DNA of 35,132 bases, taken from a virus. Below, in pieces: positions 1 through 8,249 of this stretch (positions within the stretch are counted from its first letter, which is position 1; every line of letters begins with the position of its first letter). The notes below the pieces were generated by a model. It worked only from the letters and a program-made list of their open reading frames with translations, had not been told where the DNA came from and did not search any database. Made by a program: the position numbers and the translations under genes. The stretch lies in the IMG/VR virus record IMGVR_UViG_3300032160_000652, positions 1-35,132 of that record, one strand, 5' to 3'.

Positions 1-171
1 GATATGCGGCGTGCGCGTGAGGTCGATTTTTTGTCCAGCATATTCGCCGTCCGGCAGCACCACGTTATCGGCCGCCCATTGCGACGGCGCGATCGGCGCG
101 GCCGGCTCGAGCAGCGCGGCCAGGCCGCCGGCGACGATCGACAGGAGCGAGTGCTTGAGCCTGACTTTCAC
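1..171 (-). CDS. Phage terminase large subunit, GpA type (N-terminal part only)
   Basis: The reading frame begins with GTG at 171 and runs off the left edge, giving 57 residues. The GTG overlaps the TGA of the small-terminase gene (GTGA), a usual form of translational coupling. The visible N-terminus has the pattern PSQWAADNVVLPDGEYAGQK followed by TPHI. This matches the opening of lambda gpA-type large terminases, where a conserved W-A-D/N-x-x-x-L stretch and a TPY/TPH follow a short leader. Known members are ATPase-nucleases that cut concatemeric DNA and drive packaging into the procapsid. The ATPase and nuclease motifs would lie outside the window, so activity cannot be judged. The position directly after a small terminase supports the call. 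Confidence 0.8.
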   Translation of the reverse strand, partial: MKVRLKHSLLSIVAGGLAALLEPAAPIAPSQWAADNVVLPDGEYAGQKIDLTRTPHI

Positions 172-836
172 AACGCGGCCTCTTCGTCCGGCGTTACAAC
201 CTCGGCTTCCACGCCGTCCGCGGCGGCAGCTTTGCCTTTGAGATCGAGACGCCGCAGCGCTTGCGCCATCGCTTTCAAAAGAGCGAACGTCATATCGCGC
301 AGCACAACACGCACGCCGGCGACGCCGTCGCGAGCCGCCGCCGCGGCGATCTCGTCGGCGCGCGTCGGGAGCTGCCGGATCGGTTGCGCGAGATTTTCCG
401 CAATCTCCGCGATGACAGTTTCGACTTCGCCGATGGCGACCAACTGCCCCGTGCGCTCGCCGAATTCGAGCGCCTTCATTTCCGCCTCGTAGTGCACCTT
501 GCGGCGCTGCGCGTCCGCATAGCGCGGATCGGCCGGCGCCGCGCCGGCGCCGCCTAGCGCGTCATCGTCCGCGGCGTCATTTCGGTTAGCTCGCGCCGTG
601 GCCGCTGCTTGTTCCTTCGCCAGGTCTGTCGTCTCGCCGACCGCCCGATCGAACTGCGCCAGGTTGACAAGCTTTGCTCGGTTCGGACCGTCCCGCGTCT
701 CGATCTTGCCCAGCTCCTCGAGGGCCGCCACGCGGCGGCTGATCCACGACTTGTCGACGCCCTTCACGCGCGCCAGCTCAGAAATGCCGAGCCAGATTTC
801 ATCGGGCGAGTTATGAGCAGACGTCTCGAAGGTCAT
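168..836 (-). CDS. Terminase small subunit-like protein with N-terminal winged HTH
   Basis: This 222-residue protein has a winged-helix type segment at about residues 12-60 (ISELARVKGVDKSWISRR, then a basic wing). A hydrophilic linker follows, and then a long helical part from about residue 105 that resembles Nu1-like small terminases (RRKVHYEAEMKALEFGERTG). Small terminases recognise the packaging site and hand DNA to the large subunit, which is the next gene and overlaps it by four bases. The upstream neighbour overlaps at ATGA (836/833). The HTH at the N-terminus and the basic helical core fit the class, but no exact family is recognised. A second, shorter small-terminase candidate lies at 28221-28706. 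Confidence 0.72.
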   Translation of the reverse strand: MTFETSAHNSPDEIWLGISELARVKGVDKSWISRRVAALEELGKIETRDGPNRAKLVNLAQFDRAVGETTDLAKEQAAATARANRNDAADDDALGGAGAAPADPRYADAQRRKVHYEAEMKALEFGERTGQLVAIGEVETVIAEIAENLAQPIRQLPTRADEIAAAAARDGVAGVRVVLRDMTFALLKAMAQALRRLDLKGKAAAADGVEAEVVTPDEEAAL

Positions 837-1132
837 GCGCGCCCCGTCACCTCGGGCTGGCCTTCAAACCGCGCAATCATCTCCTTAAACAGCGTCACGA
901 TATCCCGGCGATCGGCGCCGTTAGAGACGAAATTGCAGCGACCGGGCTCGGCGCCAAACTCGAAGACCAGCAAGACAAAGCCGACCTTGCGCTCATCTTT
1001 CATTTTGAGGAGGTGCGGATTGGCATGCTCGCCGTTGAATGTCTCATCGAGCACGCGAGCGACGGCGTTCATTTGCTCACGATAGCGGGGTTCGATCGGC
1101 GCGTCGCCGAGGCGTGGGTGTTGTTTGCTCAT
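833..1132 (-). CDS. Hypothetical phage protein, 99 aa
   Basis: This small soluble protein of 99 residues is linked by ATGA overlaps to both neighbours, so it belongs to the terminase operon. It has no membrane segment or signal peptide. The central part (KVGFVLLVFEFGAEPGRCNF) is predicted to be beta-rich and is followed by an amphipathic helix near the C-terminus. I do not recognise the family. Its place just before the small terminase suggests a packaging- or replication-adjacent accessory role, but that is inference from position only. Confidence 0.7.
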   Translation of the reverse strand: MSKQHPRLGDAPIEPRYREQMNAVARVLDETFNGEHANPHLLKMKDERKVGFVLLVFEFGAEPGRCNFVSNGADRRDIVTLFKEMIARFEGQPEVTGRA

Positions 1133-1608
1133 TGGTCAGGATTGCTGGTGTTGATCCAATTTTGCATCTGTCTAGCTGGAGCGATTTGGGGCGCTACGCG
1201 GCCGCTTGGGAAAAGTTGCCAGGAAGGACCCGCTGCCTTAGCCGGACGCCTAACCGCCGGAGCGATTGACGACTCGTAAGCAACTACGGCCAGAGGTCTG
1301 ACCTGGTCTATTCGAAAGCTGCCCTTGATTGATCCTTGATCAGCTCGTCGGGCAGCGCGCCGGCTCCCACAGCTTTCGAACAGGGAAGCGATGCGAACGT
1401 GGTGCGCTCGAAGATATGGCCGCCGAGCCAGCGACGATGAACACCTATGACGAGGGAAGATGCGGCCCTGAACCCAACGCGCCGCACTCACGCCAGGAAT
1501 CGTCGATACGCTTAAATTCAGCTTGCTCGGGAGGGCCAACGACAGCCCCGGCATTTCCTCATTTTGAATTCGGCTTCGTCCAAACAAATTGGATTTTATC
1601 GCGCTCAT
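1129..1608 (-). CDS. Hypothetical ORF between ParB-like gene and terminase operon
   Basis: The 159-residue frame starts at ATG 1608, with GGAG eight bases upstream, and ends in an ATGA overlap with the next gene. The gap from the upstream ParB-like gene is 16 bases. This packing favours translation. The composition is less convincing: after about 45 ordinary residues (MSAIKSNLFGRSRIQNEEMP) the sequence becomes rich in Arg, Ser and Ala with little hydrophobic pattern. It may be a real but degenerate gene, or the distal part may have been frameshifted. No domain is recognised. Confidence 0.42.
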   Translation of the reverse strand: MSAIKSNLFGRSRIQNEEMPGLSLALPSKLNLSVSTIPGVSAARWVQGRIFPRHRCSSSLARRPYLRAHHVRIASLFESCGSRRAARRADQGSIKGSFRIDQVRPLAVVAYESSIAPAVRRPAKAAGPSWQLFPSGRVAPQIAPARQMQNWINTSNPDQ

Positions 1609-1624
1609 GATCGCAGCTCCGCTC

Positions 1625-2251
1625 TTACCTCTGCGCCGGACGCTTTGGTGCACGTTGTGGCAACTTGCCATTTCGTGAACCAACCCGTTTCCTCGGCGGG
1701 CCAAATGACCGAAGCGCGGTGCTCATCAATTCCTCGACGAACCGCTCGCCGAAGCGCCGCCCCGCGGGCGCCGGCATTACCCCTGCGATGACGCTGTTCG
1801 GCCTCGCGCCCCTAGCAATCGCGCCAAACGCCTTGCCAGGCCCGCGGTCAAAGTCCATGCGCTTCACGTGATCGATCAATCCCGGATCGCGCTCCGCTGC
1901 CTCGATAACGATCTCGGCTTTTCGCAGCGTCGCGGGCGCGAACCCGACGCAACGCGCGATGAATTCGCGAGATTTGAATTCGGGCGCTTTTGCCGGCTTA
2001 GCAATGCGACACCGGCCTGGCGCGGTGGCGCCATGCGCCTGGCGTCTTCGCGCCTCTTGCTCTGCGTATGGTCTCAACGCCCGTGCGATCGACACAGCCT
2101 GCGAGACGCTGAAGGGCGCGCGATGCAGCCGCTCGAAATAATCAGCGATCACGTGGAATGCGCGTCGGCTCACAAAATCGACCTGCAACCTCTCAAGGCT
2201 GCCGGACCCTCGCGGGACTTTCCTTCGCCGAGATTTCCTTTTTTCGCTCAT
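1625..2251 (-). CDS. ParB/RepB-like DNA-binding protein
   Basis: The chosen start is the ATG at 2251 (MSEKRKSRRRKVPRG); the open frame extends further upstream but lacks protein-like composition. The product has 208 residues. The N-terminus is very basic. Residues about 95-135 carry a helix-turn-helix-like stretch (REFIARCVGFAPATLRKAE, then IVIEAAERDPGLIDHVKRMD). This resembles the KAEIV-AAE-DP signature found C-terminal to the HTH in ParB-related phage proteins. No ParB nuclease box is visible. It lies between a replicative helicase and the terminase genes, so a role in replication control or DNA segregation is plausible but unproven. The RBS is weak. Confidence 0.62.
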   Translation of the reverse strand: MSEKRKSRRRKVPRGSGSLERLQVDFVSRRAFHVIADYFERLHRAPFSVSQAVSIARALRPYAEQEARRRQAHGATAPGRCRIAKPAKAPEFKSREFIARCVGFAPATLRKAEIVIEAAERDPGLIDHVKRMDFDRGPGKAFGAIARGARPNSVIAGVMPAPAGRRFGERFVEELMSTALRSFGPPRKRVGSRNGKLPQRAPKRPAQR

Positions 2252-2574
2252 TCCAGCATTTTCCAATTCTTCGTCCGACCTGTCACACCTATCGATCAAG
2301 AAAGAAGAAGGTGGGACGCATACGTTCGGTCCAATTTCATTGGCATATCCCCACCTGTCGGCACCTGTCACACCTTGATCGATTGTTAGGCGATTTACGC
2401 GAGCGGTCCGGCCGCGCTCGCCCACACCCCAAATCGCCCTCGCGCGCACGCACGCGCGTGACCTCAAAAAGGTTGGACGGGTCGGACAGGTGCGCCCGAT
2501 CATTGATTTTGTTGCTTAATAGGCCGCCCCACCTTGCGCGCCTAAGCACCACAGGTGTGACAAGGTGTGACGTT
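2252..2574. repeat. Intergenic repeat region, candidate replication origin or operator
   Basis: This 323-base gene-free stretch contains several copies of one short motif. AGGTGTGAC occurs at 2553-2561 and 2563-2571, spaced exactly ten bases apart. The inverted form GTCACACCT occurs at 2282-2290 and 2367-2375, with ACCTGTC at 2353-2359 and 2363-2369, again ten bases apart. Ten-base spacing puts copies on the same face of the helix. The block directly follows the stop of the helicase gene. Iteron-type phage origins and multi-site operators look like this; which of these applies is inference. The stretch between the two arms is not notably AT-rich except around 2500-2520. Confidence 0.5.
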
Positions 2575-4476
2575 TTACGGGGAAAATTCATCATCCATCC
2601 CCGTCTGATCATCCGAAGTGAGGGTATCGGCGTCATCCTTCGGCCATGCGACGTGCTGGCCGACAGCATTTTCGAATTTTTTTCTCGCCTCGCCCAAGAG
2701 CGGCAGCAAATAGCAGTTCGCCCGCTTGAAGACGGTGCCATGGGCGTCGTCGATCTCAACCTGCCGTCTCACGCGCGGCAGTCCCGGCATGAGCTTGGCC
2801 AGCGTGATGCCAAAAACCGTTTCTTCCTGTTTACGGCGCACTCCGATTTTTTCGGCGGTTGCGACGTAGTCATCGAACAGCACCTGGATCGGGACAAGCT
2901 CTCGCCATTCCGTGTCGCGGCGCGTCGGGCTTCCCGATGTCAGGCGGCCGTACCACCAACTTTCGACCGAATTCAATGATCGAATTTTTTGTTCGAGAAG
3001 CGCATCTGTTCGAGGCGCGTTGCGAAGATCGATTTTGCTGAGATCGAACGCGAGCAAATCGGCGAGCAGGTGAGACAGCCCGCCATCGGCAAGCTCCTCG
3101 TCCATCTCGCGAAAATAATCGTGGTTTTGAGCACACCGCGGATCGACGTCGACAACGCAAAAGCGTCGCTCGTCCTTCCCGGCCGGCACCACCCAGTCTT
3201 CGTTTGATGTCATGATGAGGCGAACGTAATTGTCGAGGCGGATCGGATCGATGCCCTTGGCCTCGATTTGCTGCATTGGCGACGTGATGAGACCCTTTAG
3301 CCGTCCCTCCGCCGCCTTATCGCCAGCCCAAACCGCTTCGTCGGCCTGTAACAACAAACAGCTCGCCATGTGAGCGTTGAAGTGGCCCGTGACGTAGCGG
3401 GGATCATCCACCAGGAAATAGTGCCGGGGGAAAAGTGACCCGATCACCTCGCCGACTTTGGTTTTGCCGGTTCCCATCTTGCCGCGCATCACAAGGGCCA
3501 CGCCGAGGCGCTCCCGTGGTCGCTGCACCGTCTGTGCAAAGAAGCCGAAGATCCATTTGAAAAGCGCGTCATCACCGCCGCAGACGTTAGCCAGCAAGTG
3601 ATCGCGAAACGTTTTATATTTCTTCTGATCGGCTTCCGGTGCCGGTTTGACTGCAAAACCTGACCATAAATTGAGGTAGCCTGGCGTCCCCGGTGCGTTT
3701 GTAGGATCGGGGAAAAACTCGATGCCCTGATATTGCCTGCGGTCCTTCGCATCGAGCCACGCGATGCCCCAGGTCGCTCGTTTTATCTTGCCGTCGCGAC
3801 CACGGAATTCCGTAAAGCGATTGCGAAACCACGTCTTGAAGCCATCGATCCCGAGCATGCGAACTTGATGCTCGATCAACCGCGCGTGCGGCTGCTCGTG
3901 ATAAACGACGGCTTGGCTGCCGACCATCACCACTGCGTATTCCTTGTTAAGAACGTCGACGCTAAAGCCATGCGAGCGCGGCCCGTCGCCACCATCATCA
4001 TCTGGCGCGACAGGAGGAAGATCACTGCCGCCGCCGCCGGCGAGGTCCGGCACGGCAGATTTTTGCTTTCGCCGCTTGCGCGCTGGCGTCCTGGAGCTGC
4101 TCGCCGGCTCGGTCCCGGAAAAGTCAGGAGCGTTGGCGTCGACAATATCGGGATCCGCGAAGGCCAGGGCGATCCGCTCCTGGACCGCGTCCTCGCCGTG
4201 ATCGTCGACCAAGCCGGCCGCTTCCGCCGTTGCCAGCAAACGATCGACGGCTTCCTGAAGGGGGAATTTCTCGGGATCGACCATGCCGGCGACAAGCCGC
4301 GCGCATGTCGCAAACGCACGGAGTCTTTCTGATGCTGGCGCACCGGCAATGGCATTGGCGTATCGGCGGTAACGCTCAGCGAGAGCATTGCCCAGAATGA
4401 AAGGCGGCTGCACCGGCTGCGCGGCGGCGACCAAGGGATTGTCCAGCTCCCCGGCATCATCATCGGTGTCCGACAT
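2575..4476 (-). CDS. Phage replicative helicase, SF3/D5-like (DUF5906 class)
   Basis: This 633-residue protein has an acidic, low-complexity N-terminal third (including DDDGGDGPRS) and a C-terminal ATPase. The Walker A motif is visible near residue 345 (MRGKMGTGKTKVGEVIGS) and a Walker B near residue 390 (CLLLQADEAVW). A later TSNEDWVVPAGKDERRF supplies the polar sensor and arginine residues typical of superfamily 3 helicases. Known relatives in phages and plasmids unwind DNA at the origin, often fused to a primase. No primase active-site motif is obvious here, so the N-terminal third may only bind partners. A 17-base overlap with the small upstream ORF and repeats immediately after its stop place it in a replication module. 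Confidence 0.85.
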   Translation of the reverse strand: MSDTDDDAGELDNPLVAAAQPVQPPFILGNALAERYRRYANAIAGAPASERLRAFATCARLVAGMVDPEKFPLQEAVDRLLATAEAAGLVDDHGEDAVQERIALAFADPDIVDANAPDFSGTEPASSSRTPARKRRKQKSAVPDLAGGGGSDLPPVAPDDDGGDGPRSHGFSVDVLNKEYAVVMVGSQAVVYHEQPHARLIEHQVRMLGIDGFKTWFRNRFTEFRGRDGKIKRATWGIAWLDAKDRRQYQGIEFFPDPTNAPGTPGYLNLWSGFAVKPAPEADQKKYKTFRDHLLANVCGGDDALFKWIFGFFAQTVQRPRERLGVALVMRGKMGTGKTKVGEVIGSLFPRHYFLVDDPRYVTGHFNAHMASCLLLQADEAVWAGDKAAEGRLKGLITSPMQQIEAKGIDPIRLDNYVRLIMTSNEDWVVPAGKDERRFCVVDVDPRCAQNHDYFREMDEELADGGLSHLLADLLAFDLSKIDLRNAPRTDALLEQKIRSLNSVESWWYGRLTSGSPTRRDTEWRELVPIQVLFDDYVATAEKIGVRRKQEETVFGITLAKLMPGLPRVRRQVEIDDAHGTVFKRANCYLLPLLGEARKKFENAVGQHVAWPKDDADTLTSDDQTGMDDEFSP

Positions 4477-4612
4477 TTAGCGTGTCCGTGCATCGCCCAG
4501 CACATCCGTGGCCCGCGAACACGACCAATATCGTCCAGCGAGGCAGGCCGCCGACAGCGATCAGGGCGGCAAGATCGGCGTGCGCGGCATCGGAGATGTG
4601 CGGAGTCGTCAT
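4460..4612 (-). CDS. Small hypothetical protein, 50 aa
   Basis: This short gene begins in an ATGA overlap with the stop of the 119-residue gene upstream and overlaps the helicase start by 17 bases. The product (MTTPHISDAAHADLAALIAV, then GGLPRW) has an amphipathic helix and two cysteines close to the C-terminus. No family is recognised. Coupling on both sides is the main support. It could instead be only a translational bridge to the helicase gene. Confidence 0.5.
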   Translation of the reverse strand: MTTPHISDAAHADLAALIAVGGLPRWTILVVFAGHGCAGRCTDTLNVGHR

Positions 4613-4968
4613 GCCGCCTGCTCCGTCTTTTTGCCGGAGCCCTTGAGGCGATCAAGCACGTCGCGATCAGCGGTGATGCGATCAATCGGGCGCGCCACAG
4701 CGCGCAGTTCCATGGCGCGCTTGAGCTGCGGCTGGTGACGGTATTTGCGCAGCGGCGGCAACGGATGGTCGTCTTCGACAAGCGCGCGCTGCGAGGATTC
4801 GATGCGCTCGGCTTCTTCGATCGCCGCTGTCCGCATACGCGCGAACGTCATCGGCAGGCACGAGGGAACAGCATCGCCGTCGTCCCAGGCGAGCCCGCAG
4901 CGCTCGCACACCCAGCCATCGGTAAGTTGCTGGGCGGCGCAAGTTGGTTTTTCGGACTTACGCGGCAT
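4609..4968 (-). CDS. Small phage protein with CxxC knuckle, 119 aa
   Basis: The N-terminal part carries CERCGLAW and, sixteen residues later, another cysteine (PSCLP), suggesting a metal-binding knuckle although the full four-ligand set is incomplete. The rest is helical and basic (RKYRHQPQLKRAMELRAV). It overlaps the NUMOD3-like gene upstream by 11 bases and couples by ATGA to the small ORF downstream. It probably acts within the replication module as a DNA-binding accessory; this is inferred from context and the basic composition. No exact family is recognised. Confidence 0.65.
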   Translation of the reverse strand: MPRKSEKPTCAAQQLTDGWVCERCGLAWDDGDAVPSCLPMTFARMRTAAIEEAERIESSQRALVEDDHPLPPLRKYRHQPQLKRAMELRAVARPIDRITADRDVLDRLKGSGKKTEQAA

Positions 4969-5395
4969 GCGTCGATGGCCCTATCAGGTTGATCTCCGCA
5001 AGAAACGCCGCGCGCATGCGCTTATCCGCAGCCCGCCATGCTTCGCGCAAAGCTTGCAACTTCGCCTCCCGCCGGCGCGCCATGCCTTGCTTCGTTGCTT
5101 CACTTACCTTGCGGTGCAGAGCGGGATCGGCGTAGGCAGCGCAGATGCCCGCGAGCTTGCGTTCGCGCATGCCCGGCATTTCATGAGCGGCTTTCGTCCG
5201 CTCCGAAATCCGGCGGCGGACGTCTGGTGCGTCCATTGCCTCGCGATGCCGCTGCCGCCATGTCGGGTCGGATGTTCTCGCAATCGCATCCGCGCGTGTC
5301 TGTTCGCGTTTGGCGATGTGGGATGCCCGAATGCGCTCGCGCGTTTCGGCTGAGTGGTGCCGCCGCCGCCGTGTTGTTGTTGATTTGTCCGTCAT
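4958..5395 (-). CDS. Basic protein with NUMOD3-like DNA-binding repeats
   Basis: The 145-residue product is very rich in Arg, Lys and Ala. It has repeated short segments of the form H-S-A-E-T-R-E-R-I-R-A-S-H (about residue 13) and RRISERTKAAH (about residue 61). These resemble NUMOD3 motifs, the short DNA-contacting modules found beside GIY-YIG and HNH homing nucleases. No nuclease catalytic motif is present, so this is either a stand-alone DNA-binding protein or the residue of a homing endonuclease. Its start overlaps the stop of the cold-shock gene (ATGA). Confidence 0.6.
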   Translation of the reverse strand: MTDKSTTTRRRRHHSAETRERIRASHIAKREQTRADAIARTSDPTWRQRHREAMDAPDVRRRISERTKAAHEMPGMRERKLAGICAAYADPALHRKVSEATKQGMARRREAKLQALREAWRAADKRMRAAFLAEINLIGPSTHAA

Positions 5396-5598
5396 AGTAG
5401 CGCGACCGCAAACGCTTCCGGCTTCCCATTGCGTTTGCTTGTCCGTTCGTCAAACCGAACACGCTGATCCTTGTTCAGCGCTTCGATATGATCAGCGCAA
5501 TTGCTGATGTGCACGAACAGGTCCGCGCCGCCATCGTCGCGCGCAATAAAACCAAACCCTTTCGCCTCGTTGAAAAACTTCACTGTTCCAGTAGCCAT
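5392..5598 (-). CDS. cspA: Cold-shock domain protein
   Basis: This 68-residue protein is a complete cold-shock domain. It has the RNP1-type motif KGFGFI near residue 13 and the RNP2-type motif LFVHIS near residue 27, plus the expected N-terminal GTVKFFN strand. Members bind single-stranded nucleic acid and act as RNA chaperones or transcription antiterminators. Here it lies inside a phage operon, 27 bases after the tape measure gene and coupled to the next gene by ATGA. A phage-borne copy might protect phage mRNA or single-stranded replication intermediates, which is inference. The central loop is slightly unusual, with DDGGADLF in place of the common EDGGKDVF. Confidence 0.93.
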   Translation of the reverse strand: MATGTVKFFNEAKGFGFIARDDGGADLFVHISNCADHIEALNKDQRVRFDERTSKRNGKPEAFAVALL

Positions 5599-5625
5599 GT
5601 TTCGCTCTTTTTTTGCTTTAACGGC

Positions 5626-7674
5626 TCACTGCGGAGCCGGCCCGGCTTCCGGCATCGATCGGCCGGTCGAGCCGGCGGTGCCGATTCCGCCGCCACCACC
5701 AAACACGTTGATCTCGTTGCGGATCGCGGAGACGATCTGACTGATAAAGCTCGCCGACGGCGCAACCTCAACGTTGACTTTCAGCTCCGCATTTCCCTTG
5801 ACCTCGGCGACCGGAGTGCCGCCGACCGCGGCACGAATATCGTCGATCGAGAAACGCGAAAGACCCGCAGCGGCTTGCGGTGCCATTTCGTCGCTGCCGA
5901 AAAAGAAAGCGGCAGGCGGAGCCCTTTCGGGCACGGCAGACGGCGCGGCCCTTTCTTCTCTGCCTAGGCCGCGAATATCCTCGATCGAGAAATGCGGCAG
6001 ACCCGTGCTCGGGTTGATATATTCGCCCCACTTCGGAGCCCATTCGGGCGTATCGCCACCGAGCATTAGAGGCAGCGTGAGCGCGCCCCAGGGTCCCGTG
6101 GCCGCAGCCGCCCTAAAGGGTAGAAGGGCCATTGCTGAGGAACGAGCAAGGGCAGCGAGACCCTCCCACGCGGCGAGCCCGGCGATCCCCGCGCCAGCGA
6201 TGTCAACGGCCTGCACCCCCTTATCGGTCAGACTGTTCAACCACGCTGCTGTCGCGTGCGTTGCCGTTGCGAGCTCGTCCCCCCAGACCCCGCCGCTCCG
6301 TTCCTTCAACCCCGTTATCCCGGCCTCGACTTTTCTGAGACCGCCGCCAGGGCCGCCTTCCTCTATGGCGGCAGCCTTCGCGGGCATGCCCTCCGGGACA
6401 TTTTCAAACAGCGCTTTTACCCGCTCGTATTCTGTTTGATCGCGCAGGAACGGCAGCGCGCGCGCCGCGCGCAGCGTTCCAAACAACGGCGTGAGCTGCG
6501 CCAGCGTCGGATGTGCAGCCTCGATCGCTTCGACCAACCCCTCATAGTCGACTTTGCCGATATGCTCGGCATAAAACTTTTGCACATCCTCGGTGAGTTT
6601 TTTGGTGGCCTCGCGTTTGATTTGGCCGTGCTTGTCGCGCAAGGTAGCGCCAGCCGCGTTGATGACCTCATTCGCGAATCTGTCCTGGCTGCCCATAATC
6701 TCCGGATTGGCAAATATCTTGGCCAAGGCGCCGGCCTGCCGTTCCGTCACGATCATGCCGTGACGGGCCATGAAGTTTGCGAAGGCCTCCGGCGTGAGCG
6801 TACCCTCGGTCGTGAACTTCTGATAATCAATGCCCATACCGCCGAGAGCTTCGATGCCTTCCTTGCCCGGCTGCGCCAGCTTGGTCAGAAACAGCCGTAG
6901 CGTCGTGCCGGCGGCTTCGCCAGTGACGCCGGTGCGGGCCATCAGCGCCAGCATGGCGGCAACGCTGGCATCGGACAGGCCGGTAGCTGCGGCGGTGACG
7001 CCGCCCTGGGCATAGGCCGCAGCGATCGCCTCCTCGCTCATGCCGCTGATCTGATGCAGCTTGACCTCGCGATCCATAAGACGCTGCAAAGCGGCCGGAC
7101 TTTCCTCGCCGATCTGTTTCAGCGCGTCGCGAGTCTCCACCAGGTGCTTGGCCACTTGCGCCAGGTCGGTCGCTTGCATCGCTACCGCAAAATCCTTGGC
7201 CCCTTCGATGACCGGCCCGACAGCGTCGACGGCAACGCCGGCTTGCTGCACAGCCAATTGCGCCTTGGAAACATCGATCTCGCTGAATCGCGTCGCGCCG
7301 CGGCCGAGCCGCCGCGCCTGTTCGACCAAGGCGGGCGGCGCTTCAGCCGTGCCGGCAGTTGCCGCCTGCATGCGCCGCACGTCGTCGAGGTCGGCATAAG
7401 CAAGTGCGGATGCCTCTGCCAATGCCGTTATTTTATGCAGTATGGCCCCGCTCGCCAGCACGCCGATGATCCGGGTCAGCGTGCTATCAACCCGATCTGC
7501 TGCGGCCCCGACGTCGTTCATCGCCGCCACGCCACTGCCGCCAAATTTGGTGACAGCATCCCCGCCGGAGCTCAGCGTCCCCTTTAGTTTGTCGAACTTG
7601 GCCGCGACGTTATCAAACACCGGGCCGGTAGCATCGACGGCGCTGATCCTGGCTTCGGCTTCGAGCACTGCCAT
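5626..7674 (-). CDS. Phage tail tape measure protein, TP901 type
   Basis: I start at the second ATG (7674) because AAGGA lies nine bases before it; the ATG at 7683 overlaps the chaperone stop. The product has 682 residues. The first half has the TP901 core: LSDASVAAMLALMARTGVTG followed by a TLRLFLTKLAQPG stretch and a GIDYQKF segment. A hydrophobic Ala/Leu-rich region near residues 480-540 could be a membrane-active helix pair. Near the C-terminus HFSIEDIRGLG and RFSIDDIRAAVG form an internal repeat, and the end is Gly/Pro rich. Tape measure proteins set tail length and can help DNA cross the inner membrane. It follows the tail assembly chaperone, the usual order. Confidence 0.88.
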   Translation of the reverse strand: MAVLEAEARISAVDATGPVFDNVAAKFDKLKGTLSSGGDAVTKFGGSGVAAMNDVGAAADRVDSTLTRIIGVLASGAILHKITALAEASALAYADLDDVRRMQAATAGTAEAPPALVEQARRLGRGATRFSEIDVSKAQLAVQQAGVAVDAVGPVIEGAKDFAVAMQATDLAQVAKHLVETRDALKQIGEESPAALQRLMDREVKLHQISGMSEEAIAAAYAQGGVTAAATGLSDASVAAMLALMARTGVTGEAAGTTLRLFLTKLAQPGKEGIEALGGMGIDYQKFTTEGTLTPEAFANFMARHGMIVTERQAGALAKIFANPEIMGSQDRFANEVINAAGATLRDKHGQIKREATKKLTEDVQKFYAEHIGKVDYEGLVEAIEAAHPTLAQLTPLFGTLRAARALPFLRDQTEYERVKALFENVPEGMPAKAAAIEEGGPGGGLRKVEAGITGLKERSGGVWGDELATATHATAAWLNSLTDKGVQAVDIAGAGIAGLAAWEGLAALARSSAMALLPFRAAAATGPWGALTLPLMLGGDTPEWAPKWGEYINPSTGLPHFSIEDIRGLGREERAAPSAVPERAPPAAFFFGSDEMAPQAAAGLSRFSIDDIRAAVGGTPVAEVKGNAELKVNVEVAPSASFISQIVSAIRNEINVFGGGGGIGTAGSTGRSMPEAGPAPQ

Positions 7675-7679
7675 GATGA

Positions 7680-8054
7680 TCATTCCTTCTCTTTTTGAGC
7701 GAAGGGCAGGAAGGGCACCTTCCAGGCAGCGGCCATCGCGCCGACGATCAGGCCCTCCACGCTGTCCCGCAACTGTTGCCAATCAGCGAGGCTTAGATTT
7801 TTCTCAAACAATTTGAAATCGGCCGGTGCCACGATGGATTTTTCAGCATAGGCCCCAAGAGCTTCTTGTTGTTTTTCGGTGAGGCCGGCCCAAAAATCGG
7901 CCGCCGAGATATCAGCAAATTCCGACCGGCGAACAGCGACGCCAATTTCGACCAATTCCTGCAACGTTGGCTGGCGCAACGTGATAGTGGTGATCTTCTT
8001 GCCGTCGCGCCGGGCGATCGGTTCTTTTAGATCGATGGTGAGGGTTTGTGGCAT
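7680..8054 (-). CDS. Tail assembly chaperone, gpE/Phage_TAC_7-like
   Basis: This 124-residue protein opens with a short beta segment of the gpE kind (LTIDLKEPIARRDGKKIT, then LRQPTLQEL). A helical part with an aromatic-rich turn follows (DFWAGLTEKQQEALG). P2-like and Mu-like tail chaperones share this opening and always precede the tape measure gene, as here. They coat the tape measure protein during tail assembly. In P2 a -1 frameshift makes an extended form. I looked for a canonical slippery heptamer near the 3' end and did not find one in frame. The stop overlaps an ATG of the tape measure frame. Confidence 0.78.
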   Translation of the reverse strand: MPQTLTIDLKEPIARRDGKKITTITLRQPTLQELVEIGVAVRRSEFADISAADFWAGLTEKQQEALGAYAEKSIVAPADFKLFEKNLSLADWQQLRDSVEGLIVGAMAAAWKVPFLPFAQKEKE

Positions 8055-8057
8055 CGC

Positions 8058-8249
8058 TTAGCTGAGGTTGGGTTCGACATCGAAGCTGCCCTCGATCAGG
8101 GGCGGATGCTCGATGGAGACGGTTCGCGGCATTCTCTTGATCTTCTGTATGGATATTTTTTTGGTCCCGGCATGCGAGAGCAAACTGTGCATTATCTGAC
8201 TGTTCCACTCCTCAAAATGACAAACCATTTTGTATTTTGTCGTGGTCAT
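8058..8249 (-). CDS. Small hypothetical tail-operon protein, 63 aa
   Basis: The ATG at 8249 overlaps the stop of the preceding small gene (ATGA) and has GGAG about nine bases upstream. The stop lies three bases before the chaperone start. The N-terminal half is polar (MTTTKYKMVCHFEEW) and the C-terminal half reads RMPRTVSIEHPPLIEGSFDV, which looks like a beta-strand pair. No family is recognised. Tight packing argues that it is expressed with the tail genes. Confidence 0.55.
   Translation of the reverse strand: MTTTKYKMVCHFEEWNSQIMHSLLSHAGTKKISIQKIKRMPRTVSIEHPPLIEGSFDVEPNLS

Noticed and set aside
1704-2503. Longer ParB-like ORF starting at 2503
   Set aside because: The first 84 residues cover the repeat region and have no protein-like pattern; the ATG at 2251 begins a convincing basic N-terminus.
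7660-7782. Open tape measure frame extending upstream over the chaperone 3' end, as for a programmed frameshift
   Set aside because: No canonical X-XXY-YYZ slippery site is in frame near the chaperone end, and the upstream residues look like a shadow of the chaperone gene.
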